35,361 nt of DNA from assembly GCA_021158625.1 (NCBI GenBank), contig JAGGUG010000044.1, positions 1 through 35,361 of the forward strand, in the 5' to 3' direction. The DNA comes from Candidatus Omnitrophota bacterium. Its GTDB lineage: Bacteria; Omnitrophota; 4484-213. A program made the translations under genes and the position numbers. Below the pieces are notes generated by a model. It searched no databases. It was not told the origin of the DNA and worked only from the letters and a program-made list of their open reading frames with translations. How positions within the stretch are numbered: the stretch's first letter is position 1; each line of letters starts with the position of its first letter. Of the stretch, positions 1-8,514 are shown in pieces.

Positions 1-14
1 AAGTAATCCCTCTT

Positions 15-1562
15 ATGTACTATCCCACTAAACAAGAATTTATAAAAAAAGCAGGTGAAGGCAATTTAATTCCGGTCTGGAAAGAGATTCTTGCTGATGT
101 TGAGACCCCTTTATCTCTGTTCAAGAGATTAGATAGAGGAGGATTTTCTTTTCTGTTAGAATCTGTAGAAAAAGGAGAAAGGTGGGGGCGTTATTCTTTT
201 TTAGGGACTAATCCCTCCTTAGTGTTTAAGAGCAAGGGTCGAGAGGCAGAGATAAGCAAGGATGGAAATCTTAGGAGATTTAAGACAGACCAGCCTTTAA
301 CAGAATTAAAAAAGCTCATCTCTCAATATAAACCAGTAGAGACACAAGACCTGCCCTATTTCTGGGGCGGATTGGTGGGTTATGTAAGTTATGACAGTGT
401 GCGCTTTTTTGAGCCAATTTTAGCCACCGGCGACAAGAATATTGACGATTTCAATCTCCCCGACATCTTTTTTATCCTTGCCGATGAGGTTCTCATCTTT
501 GACCACCTCGAGCAGAAGTTCAAGATTGTAGTTAATGCCGATATAGCAGAAGAGAAAAGAGAGGAGGTGCCAGAAGACAGATTAAGAAAAATATATGAGC
601 AGGCGACCAAAAGAATTGAACAGATTATTCAGGAAATAGGCAAACCTCTAAGAGAAAAACCGCTTCCACTTTCTCCTAATTTAAAAAGAGAGGATTGGAA
701 AAGCAATTTTTCTCAAGAAGGATTTAAAACGGCAGTCAGTAAAGCAAAGGAGCACATCCTCCAAGGGGATATAATTCAAGTTGTTCTTTCGCAGAGATGG
801 GAAAGAGAACTTGATTGTTCGCCTCTGAATATCTACCGCGCCCTGCGCTGCATCAATCCCTCGCCCTATATGTTTTACCTGAATTTTAAAGAGGTAAAGC
901 TAATCGGCTCTTCGCCGGAAATCCTGGTGCGTTCTCAGGGTGGGAAAGCAGAGCTGAGGCCAATCGCCGGCACCCGTCGGCGAGGCGAAGACCCGGCGGA
1001 AGACGCAGAGTTAATCAAGGAGTTATTAAATGACCCTAAAGAAAAGGCCGAGCACATTATGCTGGTGGATTTGGGCCGAAATGACCTTGGGCGGGTCTGC
1101 GAGTACAACAGTATTTCTATCCCGGAGTTAATGGTCATTGAAAAATATTCTCATGTGATGCACATTGTCTCTCAATGTGAAGGGAGATTAAGAAGGGATA
1201 AAGATGTCTTTGATTTGTTTAAAGCCTGTTTTCCGGCCGGCACTGTGAGTGGTGCTCCTAAGATAAGGGCGATGCAGATAATTGAGGAGCTGGAGAAAAA
1301 CAAGAGGGGACCTTATGCCGGGGCAGTAGGCTATTTTGGTTTTTCAGGGAATCTGGACTCCTGTATTGCCATCAGGACAATATTGGTAAAAGACAGCAAG
1401 GTTTATATCCAGGCCGGGGCAGGTATTGTCGCTGATTCTCAGCCGGAAAGGGAATATAAGGAGACGATAAATAAGGCCGAGGCGATGAAAGAGGCGGTAG
1501 AGATGGCGAGAGAATGGGAAGTTAAAATCACAAATTCCAAATCACAAACAAATTCCAATTGA
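15..1562 (+). CDS. trpE: Anthranilate synthase component I / chorismate-binding enzyme
   Basis: 515 aa ORF with chorismate-binding motifs (IAGTRRRGEDPAEDAEL, HIMLVDLGRNDLGRV, FPAGTVSGAPKIRAMQIIEELE, AGAGIVADSQPEREYKET). The C-terminal tail KITNSKSQTNSN is encoded by a 7-nt repeat array. Confidence 0.95.
   Translation: MYYPTKQEFIKKAGEGNLIPVWKEILADVETPLSLFKRLDRGGFSFLLESVEKGERWGRYSFLGTNPSLVFKSKGREAEISKDGNLRRFKTDQPLTELKKLISQYKPVETQDLPYFWGGLVGYVSYDSVRFFEPILATGDKNIDDFNLPDIFFILADEVLIFDHLEQKFKIVVNADIAEEKREEVPEDRLRKIYEQATKRIEQIIQEIGKPLREKPLPLSPNLKREDWKSNFSQEGFKTAVSKAKEHILQGDIIQVVLSQRWERELDCSPLNIYRALRCINPSPYMFYLNFKEVKLIGSSPEILVRSQGGKAELRPIAGTRRRGEDPAEDAELIKELLNDPKEKAEHIMLVDLGRNDLGRVCEYNSISIPELMVIEKYSHVMHIVSQCEGRLRRDKDVFDLFKACFPAGTVSGAPKIRAMQIIEELEKNKRGPYAGAVGYFGFSGNLDSCIAIRTILVKDSKVYIQAGAGIVADSQPEREYKETINKAEAMKEAVEMAREWEVKITNSKSQTNSN
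1525..1559. repeat. Heptad array AAATCAC-AAATTCC-AAATCAC-AAAC-AAATTCC at the trpE 3' end
   Basis: Consecutive 7-nt units read directly; overlaps the last codons of trpE. Confidence 0.75.
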
Positions 1563-1618
1563 CCCTGTTAAATGCCGCTTCGTGGCAATTTCCCTCTGGC
1601 GGAATTATTTAACAGGGT
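1562..1618. repeat. Palindromic element, ACCCTGTTAAAT / ATTTAACAGGGT ends
   Basis: Perfect 12-nt inverted termini (1562-1573, 1607-1618); starts at the trpE stop codon. Confidence 0.85.
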
Positions 1619-1664
1619 GAACCCAAACAAAAAATAACAAAAAAATGCTTTTAAGTAGTTGTTT

Positions 1665-1706
1665 TTGGTCATTGGTTATTGTAATTTGGTGCTTGGTGCT
1701 TGGAAT
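1665..1706. repeat. Heptad array TTGGTCA-TTGGTTA-TTGTAAT-TTGGTGC-TTGGTGC-TTGGAAT
   Basis: Six consecutive in-register 7-mers; reverse-complement family of the array at 1525-1559. Confidence 0.9.
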
Positions 1707-1741
1707 TTCTCAACTTTGACGAATGCCAAAGTTGAGTTAAG

Positions 1742-2329
1742 ATGATTTTAGTAATTGATAACTACGATTCCTTTGTTTATAACTTAGTGCAGTATTTAGG
1801 AGAGTTTGAGAAAGAAATTATTGTCCGGCGCAACGATAGGATTAGTCTCGGCGAGATTAGAAAGCTCAAGCCACAGAAGATTGTTCTCTCTCCGGGCCCG
1901 GGAAGACCCGAAGAGGCAGGGATTTGTAAAAGAGTAATAAAGACCTTTAGCAAGGAGATTCCTATTTTAGGGGTTTGCCTGGGCCATCAATGTATTGCCG
2001 AGGCATTTGGTGGGAGGGTAGTCTTGGCGGAAAAGGTAATGCACGGAAAGACCTCTCTGATTTATCATAATCAGAAAGGAATCTTCCGCAATATCCAGAA
2101 TCCCTTTGTTGCCACCCGCTATCACTCCTTGATTGTCCAAAAAGAATCTCTCCCCGATGTTTTAGAGATCATCGCCCAAACCGAGAAAGATGAGATTATG
2201 GGATTAAAACATAGAGACTATCTAACATGGGGTCTCCAGTTTCATCCCGAGTCCATATTGACAAAAGAAGGAAAGAGGATACTGAAGAACTTTCTTAATG
2301 TAAATGAAGCCCAAACTTATGGAGCTTAA
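1742..2329 (+). CDS. trpG: Anthranilate/aminodeoxychorismate synthase glutamine amidotransferase
   Basis: Class I GATase: LSPGPGRPEEAG, GVCLGHQCIAEAFGG, LQFHPESILT. Confidence 0.95.
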   Translation: MILVIDNYDSFVYNLVQYLGEFEKEIIVRRNDRISLGEIRKLKPQKIVLSPGPGRPEEAGICKRVIKTFSKEIPILGVCLGHQCIAEAFGGRVVLAEKVMHGKTSLIYHNQKGIFRNIQNPFVATRYHSLIVQKESLPDVLEIIAQTEKDEIMGLKHRDYLTWGLQFHPESILTKEGKRILKNFLNVNEAQTYGA

Positions 2330-2463
2330 GCGAACATAAGTTTGCTGGCTAAATTTACCCAGCACTAATTTTTCAAAGATGTCTTTAACCAAAGCAGAAA
2401 ATTAGTGCTGGATTCAATTCCACCATACAATTTAGTCTCCTTGCAGTCGCCTAAATTGTGGTG
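2313..2463. repeat. Multi-hairpin repeat element, copy 1
   Basis: Hairpin A AAACTTATG(2313-2321)/CATAAGTTT(2335-2343); palindrome B CCAGCACTAATTTT(2359-2372)/AAAATTAGTGCTGG(2398-2411); hairpin C CACCA-TA-CAATTTAG(2421-2435)/CTAAATTGTGGTG(2451-2463). Confidence 0.8.
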
Positions 2464-2483
2464 TCATTGAAGGAGGAAGTATT

Positions 2484-3719
2484 ATGCCCAAGATTTATCT
2501 TATTGATGTTACTAATCGTGATGGAGTGCAAACCTCTCGTTTAGGATTGGCAAAATTAGAAAAAACGATGTTGAATATCTTTCTTAACGAAATGGGGATT
2601 TACCAGAGCGAATTTGGCTTTCCAGTAACCAGACACGAAACCAATTACTTAAATGCCAATCTGGAATTGGCAAAGATGGGAGTGCTAAAGCCAATAATTT
2701 TAGAGGGATGGATAAGAGCGATAAGCGAGGATGTCCAGAAGGCAGTTACTTTAACCCGAGTAGAGCATCTCAATCTCTCTATCTCTACTTCTTCGCAAAT
2801 GATTAGGGGCAAGTTCCAGGGGAGAAAGACAAAGAAAGATATTATCCAGATGATGACTGAGGCGGTAGATTTAGCCCGAGAGAAGGGGATAAAGACCATT
2901 GGGGTAAACGCGGAAGACGCCTCGCGCACCCAAAAGGATTATTTAATAGAATTTGCCCTGGCCGCCAAAGAGCACGGAGCAGATAGGATTAGATATTGTG
3001 ATACACTGGGTTATGATAACCCTTTTACCATTTATGAAAGGGTTCGTTTACTGGCCGAGAAGGTTCAGATTCCTATTGAACTGCACTGTCATAATGACCT
3101 GGGAATGGCTGTTGCCTGTTCGGTTGCCGGGGCAAAAGCGGCTATTGATGCCGGCGTAGATGCCTATATAAATACTACCGTAAATGGAATAGGAGAAAGA
3201 GCCGGGAACGCCGATTTGGTTTCCGTGATACTGGCAATCAAATATTCCAGCGGCTTTAAGAATAAGTATATTCTGGATGAGAGGATTGACCTCTCTAGGG
3301 CATGGAAACTGGCTAAGTATGCTGCCTATGCCTTTGGTGTGCCCATACCTGTGAATCAGCCTGGTGTGGGCGCTAATGCCTTTGCTCACGAATCAGGGAT
3401 CCACGCTGATGGGGCACTAAAAGATAGGCGCAATTATGAACTCTATGATTTTGAAGAATTAGGGCGGGGAGAGCCGGAGATTGTAGAAACCGGCCGAAAG
3501 ATAACCGCCGGCGAATACAGTGGCATCAAGGGCTTCCGCAATGTCTATGAGCGACTGGAGATAAAGTTTAAGAACGACAAAGAGGCATCTGATATTTTGG
3601 AATTGGTGCGTTACGCCAATGTGCATACCCAGAAGCCCTTAACCGAAGATGAACTGAAGTTTATCGCCAGATACCCGGACATCGCCAAAAAGATATTTAC
3701 AATGAAACCACTGAATTAA
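2484..3719 (+). CDS. Homocitrate synthase / alpha-isopropylmalate synthase family (NifV-like)
   Basis: DRE-TIM metallolyase fold signatures: LIDVTNRDGVQTSR, LHCHNDLGMAVACSVAGAKAG-like, NTTVNGIGERAGNADL, HESGIHADG. Confidence 0.85.
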   Translation: MPKIYLIDVTNRDGVQTSRLGLAKLEKTMLNIFLNEMGIYQSEFGFPVTRHETNYLNANLELAKMGVLKPIILEGWIRAISEDVQKAVTLTRVEHLNLSISTSSQMIRGKFQGRKTKKDIIQMMTEAVDLAREKGIKTIGVNAEDASRTQKDYLIEFALAAKEHGADRIRYCDTLGYDNPFTIYERVRLLAEKVQIPIELHCHNDLGMAVACSVAGAKAAIDAGVDAYINTTVNGIGERAGNADLVSVILAIKYSSGFKNKYILDERIDLSRAWKLAKYAAYAFGVPIPVNQPGVGANAFAHESGIHADGALKDRRNYELYDFEELGRGEPEIVETGRKITAGEYSGIKGFRNVYERLEIKFKNDKEASDILELVRYANVHTQKPLTEDELKFIARYPDIAKKIFTMKPLN

Positions 3720-5084
<1,365 letters not shown>

Positions 5085-5120
5085 TAAGAAGGAATTTTTG
5101 CATTCCTTGTAATTCTGTTT

Positions 5121-5792
5121 ATGTTCAAAATAGTTTTAGCCACTAAAAATCTGAATAAAAAAAGAGAAATAGAGGAGATAATTAGATTAAAAGATATTTA
5201 CCCTGTTAAGTCCCCGCCAAGGCGGGGAGCGGCAAAGCCGCTATTTAACGGGGTAAGGTTCTTATCTCTCGCTGATTATCCCTCTTTTCCTGAAATAGAA
5301 GAGGACGGGAAAGATTTTAGAGAGAATGCAATAAAGAAGGCTTTAGCCACGGCCAATTTTACTCAGGAACTTGCTTTGGCTGATGACTCCGGCTTAGAAG
5401 TAGAAGTATTAAAAGGGGAACCGGGAATCCATTCAGCCCGCTTCGCTGGTGAGAAAAAAGACGATAGAGCGAACATCAAAAAACTCTTGGAGCTATTAAA
5501 GGGCGTTCCTCAAGAAAAACGCCAGGCTAAGTTTAGATGCGTGATTGCTCTGGCTAAACCAGGAAGAGTGATTAAAGTAGCAGAAGGGGTTTGTAAAGGG
5601 TTTATTACCTTTGAACCGAAAGGGAATTTTGGCTTTGGGTATGACCCGGTTTTCTTCCTGCCTTCTTATAATAAGACATTTGCGGAGTTGGACCCGCAAA
5701 TAAAAAACCAAATCAGTCATCGAGCAAAGGCGATAGAGAAAATAAACCAATCATTGCAAAATATAAAATTAGCATTGCGAAATGCAAAATGA
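5121..5792 (+). CDS. rdgB: XTP/dITP (non-canonical purine NTP) pyrophosphatase carrying an in-frame palindromic insertion
   Basis: MFKIVLATKNLNKKREIEEI, EEDGKDFRENAIKKALATA, ALADDSGLEVEVLKGEPGIHSARFAGE, GFGYDPVFF; extra segment YPVKSPPRRGAAKPLFNGVR. Confidence 0.93.
   Translation: MFKIVLATKNLNKKREIEEIIRLKDIYPVKSPPRRGAAKPLFNGVRFLSLADYPSFPEIEEDGKDFRENAIKKALATANFTQELALADDSGLEVEVLKGEPGIHSARFAGEKKDDRANIKKLLELLKGVPQEKRQAKFRCVIALAKPGRVIKVAEGVCKGFITFEPKGNFGFGYDPVFFLPSYNKTFAELDPQIKNQISHRAKAIEKINQSLQNIKLALRNAK
5200..5254. repeat. Palindromic element inserted in-frame in rdgB
   Basis: ACCCTGTTAA(5200-5209)/TTAACGGGGT(5245-5254) with two internal hairpins: CCCCGCC-aa-GGCGGGG (5212-5227) and AGCGGC-aaa-GCCGCT (5228-5242). 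Confidence 0.9.
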
Positions 5793-5848
5793 AAAAACAA
5801 TTCTTAGGATTATTCATTTTAAAGTGCTAATTGATAATTTTGCATTGA
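5751..5848. repeat. Imperfect long inverted repeat at the rdgB 3' end
   Basis: ATTGCAAAATATAAAATTAGCA ... TGCTAATTGATAATTTTGCATT; encodes the RdgB tail LQNIKLALRNAK. Confidence 0.6.
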
Positions 5849-5851
5849 TTC

Positions 5852-5929
5852 CGGGATGTAGCGCAGCTTGGTTAGCGCGCCTGGTTTGGGACCAGGAAGT
5901 CGCCAGTTCAAATCTGGCCATCCCGACCA
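5852..5929 (+). tRNA. tRNA-Pro (anticodon UGG), CCA encoded
   Basis: Acceptor CGGGATG/CATCCCG, D stem GCGC/GCGC, anticodon arm CCTGG-TTTGGGA-CCAGG, T arm GCCAG-TTCAAAT-CTGGC, ACCA end. Confidence 0.95.
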
Positions 5930-5948
5930 ATTATTACAACAATATATA

Positions 5949-6599
5949 ATGAAAATAGTAGAAAGACAGAAAGCCATAGAATTAAGAGAGAAAGGTTTGA
6001 CTTATAGTGAGATTAGGCAGCGTTTAGATATCTCTAGGGGTTCCCTTAGTTTATGGTTACACGACATTCCTTTTGTTCTAAGTGAGAGGAGACGTAATAG
6101 ACGAAGACTAGCTAGTTTTCGCAATAGTCAAGTATTACATAAACGGAAAATCCAAAGAGTTTCTCAGATTATGAGAGCAGCAAAAGAAGAGATGCTAAAT
6201 ACAAAACTTGATGAATTAAAGTTGCTTGGAGCTATGGCATATTGGACTGAAGGCTCTAAGACAAGAGACAGCTTAGTAAAAATTACCAATTCTAATCCAG
6301 ACTTTATTAAATTTGTTCTCAAATGGCTGCGAGAAATTTGTGGTGTATCTGAAAAGAAATTACGAGTTCATCTGCGCATACATGGTGATTTAAACAAAAA
6401 AGAAGCAGAGCAATATTGGTCAAAAATAACCGGAATTCCTTTGAATAGATTCTATAAGACAACTTACAAAATAAGTGCTTCTAACGGTAAACGGTATAAT
6501 AAGCTTAAATATGGAATTGCTAGTATAATAGTATGTGACACAAATTTATTCTATAGAATTATGGGATGGATTGAGGGTATGGTCGAAAGGATAAAATAG
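5949..6599 (+). CDS. HTH protein with a possible LAGLIDADG-like C-terminal domain
   Basis: N-terminal HTH (AIELREKGLTYSEIRQRLDISRGSLSLWLHDI) and a LKLLGAMAYWTEGSK...VKITNSNPDFIKFVLKWLREICG segment. The ATG at 5949 lies after the tRNA; the ORF-track start lies inside the tRNA. Confidence 0.6.
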   Translation: MKIVERQKAIELREKGLTYSEIRQRLDISRGSLSLWLHDIPFVLSERRRNRRRLASFRNSQVLHKRKIQRVSQIMRAAKEEMLNTKLDELKLLGAMAYWTEGSKTRDSLVKITNSNPDFIKFVLKWLREICGVSEKKLRVHLRIHGDLNKKEAEQYWSKITGIPLNRFYKTTYKISASNGKRYNKLKYGIASIIVCDTNLFYRIMGWIEGMVERIK

Positions 6600-6636
6600 A
6601 CTATTCTACTCTTGGGTCTTAAGACAAATATCAGAA

Positions 6637-6669
6637 AGGTCGGCGGTTCGAATCCGCCCGCCCCGACCA
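6637..6669 (+). pseudogene. Orphan tRNA 3' fragment (variable loop, T arm, acceptor 3' strand, CCA), probably Pro-like
   Basis: AGGTC-GGCGG-TTCGAAT-CCGCC-CGCCCCG-A-CCA; no matching CGGGGCG 5' acceptor, D arm or anticodon arm upstream. Confidence 0.8.
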
Positions 6670-6768
6670 TTCCTTGCAGATTTGCGCCGAAGGTGAGATT
6701 TGGTAGAGAATGGACAGGGTCTATTTCGCTTTGAGCAGTTTGCCCGAAGCAAATTGCGTCCTGAGTTT

Positions 6769-7713
6769 ATGCAAAATCTAATTGTTTCCTCTGCTCCCCA
6801 TATTCACTGTCGAGATTCCACAAGGAAGGTAATGTGGTCGGTAGTTGTTGCCTTAATCCCGGCCGGGATTGCCGCCGGCATTTTCTTTGGAATAAGAGCC
6901 TTAGAGATTATCTTTATCTCGGTGGTCTTTGCGGTAGTATTTGAGTTCTTGATCCAGAGACTCAGAAGACAGGAGATTACTGTTCTTGACGGGAGTGCTG
7001 TAATCACCGGGATTCTTTTGGCCTTTACTCTTCCTCCTACTGTTCCGCTCTGGCTGCCGATAGTGGGCGTATTTATCGCCATTGTTTTTGGAAAACAGAT
7101 CTTTGGCGGATTAGGAAATAATATCTTCAATCCAGCATTGGTTGGACGGGCTTTTCTGGTTGCTTCCTGGCCAAATCTGATGAGTAGGTGGGTAGCACCA
7201 TTTAGTTATCGTATGGATGCAGTTACCTCGGCTACGCCCTTAGCGTTAATTAAAGGAAACGAAACAATAAGCGGACATTTTTCTTATTGGAATCTTTTTA
7301 TGGGTAACTGTGCAGGGTGCCTGGGAGAAACCTCGGCTTTGGCTTTGCTATTAGGAGCGGGTTTTCTCTTTTATAAAAGGTATATCACCTGGCATATACC
7401 TCTTACTTATATTCTTAGTGTCGGGTTATTAACCTGGCTCTTGGGCAGAGAGGGTTTATTTAGTGGTGATTTTCTCTATAATATCCTTGCCGGTGGTTTA
7501 ATGTTAGGAGCGTTGTTTATGGCTACCGATATGACCACTACTCCCCTCGCTAATAAAGGAAAACTCATCTTTGGCCTGGGTTGCGGATGTATTACGGCTC
7601 TCATTCGGCTTAAGGGAGGCTATCCAGAGGGAGTTTGTTATTCTATTCTGCTTATGAATGCGTTTACGCCCTTGATTGATAAACTAACCACTAACCGAGC
7701 GCACACTTCATAG
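6769..7713 (+). CDS. rnfD: Rnf electron transport complex subunit D
   Basis: Multi-TM protein with NIFNPALVGRAFL, flavinylation-type DAVTSATPLALIK, and GLGCGCITALIRLKGGYPEGVCYSILLMNA. The ATG at 6769 is favoured over the TTG at 6700. Confidence 0.9.
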   Translation: MQNLIVSSAPHIHCRDSTRKVMWSVVVALIPAGIAAGIFFGIRALEIIFISVVFAVVFEFLIQRLRRQEITVLDGSAVITGILLAFTLPPTVPLWLPIVGVFIAIVFGKQIFGGLGNNIFNPALVGRAFLVASWPNLMSRWVAPFSYRMDAVTSATPLALIKGNETISGHFSYWNLFMGNCAGCLGETSALALLLGAGFLFYKRYITWHIPLTYILSVGLLTWLLGREGLFSGDFLYNILAGGLMLGALFMATDMTTTPLANKGKLIFGLGCGCITALIRLKGGYPEGVCYSILLMNAFTPLIDKLTTNRAHTS

Positions 7714-7741
7714 CTGGGTTGGTGTAATTTCTGGTTTTAAA

Positions 7742-7776
7742 AGCTTGTAACCTGAAGCTTGTAGCTTGCAGCCTGT
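7742..7776. repeat. Heptad array AGCTTGT-AACCTGA-AGCTTGT-AGCTTGC-AGCCTGT between rnfD and rnfG
   Basis: Five in-register 7-mers ending 3 nt before the rnfG ATG. Confidence 0.88.
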
Positions 7777-7779
7777 AAT

Positions 7780-8391
7780 ATGTTTAAAAAAGGACTAATT
7801 TTGGGAATAATTTCTTTTGTTGCCGCTGTTTTGCTTTCGTTTACCTATATCTTAACCAAGCCGATTATTGCCCAACAGAGCTTAAAGAGTGAAGAGGAGG
7901 CTATCTCTGCATTTTTGCCCAATGTAGATAGAATAGAAAAGATAGAAAAGGAAGGAAAGGTTTGCCCCGTTAGAAAAAACCATATTCGTAAAGGTGAGGA
8001 TGACAAAGGGGATTATAAAGAGAGAGAGGGGGAGGATGAGGGTCGTAAGTTTTCTAACGGGGTTTATTATAAATGCTATAGCCAGGGCAAATTAGTCGGT
8101 TATGCACTCATTGCCTCTGCTTCTGGTTACAGCAGTGAAATCAAAGTGATGATAGCCCTGGATAAAGATAAAGTAATAAAAGGAATTAAGATTTTGGAGG
8201 AGAAGGAAACACCGGGATTGGGGTCAAAGATTAGCGATGATTACTTTACAGGACAGTTTAAAGATAAGAAAGCCGGGGAACTAATATTAGGAGAAAGTAT
8301 TGAAGCAATTAGTGGAGCAACTATTTCTTCCAGAGCAGTGATAGAGGCGGTAAAGAAGGAAGTGGAGAGATTTCAAATCGTCAATCGTTGA
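7780..8391 (+). CDS. rnfG: Rnf complex subunit G (FMN-binding), with an in-frame palindrome-flanked insertion
   Basis: N-terminal TM, KILEEKETPGLGSKI, FMN attachment motif SGATISSRAVIEAVKK. Confidence 0.9.
   Translation: MFKKGLILGIISFVAAVLLSFTYILTKPIIAQQSLKSEEEAISAFLPNVDRIEKIEKEGKVCPVRKNHIRKGEDDKGDYKEREGEDEGRKFSNGVYYKCYSQGKLVGYALIASASGYSSEIKVMIALDKDKVIKGIKILEEKETPGLGSKISDDYFTGQFKDKKAGELILGESIEAISGATISSRAVIEAVKKEVERFQIVNR
7965..8062. repeat. Palindrome-bounded insertion in rnfG
   Basis: Perfect 13-nt inverted repeat CCCCGTTAGAAAA (7965-7977) / TTTTCTAACGGGG (8050-8062). Confidence 0.88.
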
Positions 8392-8514
8392 AGGGTAGCG
8401 TAGCTGGAAACGGTAATCGGTTATCGTTGAACGTAAAAAAACGCAACCATCCGATGTCCAATGTTTCGAGTTACGCAACCGATAGACGTAAGACGAAATA
8501 TTAGATTTGGTTTT

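Noticed and set aside
389-1138. Minus-strand ORFs inside trpE and, likewise, in other conserved genes
   Set aside because: Antisense to well-supported enzymes, with no recognisable protein features.
2313-2463. T-box or trp attenuator leader between trpG and the homocitrate synthase gene
   Set aside because: No T-box AGGGTGG-type motif or Trp-codon leader peptide; the second, inverted copy upstream of argB argues for a repeat element.
5868-5948. N-terminal extension MVSAPGLGPGSRQFKSGHPDQLLQQYI of the HTH ORF
   Set aside because: It translates the tRNA-Pro gene; the ATG at 5949 is the sensible start.
8461-8514. N-terminal extension of RnfE (MFRVTQPIDVRRNIRFGF)
   Set aside because: Derived from the ATCGTTG/ACGCAACC repeat region; homology begins at MKRFAKG (8515).
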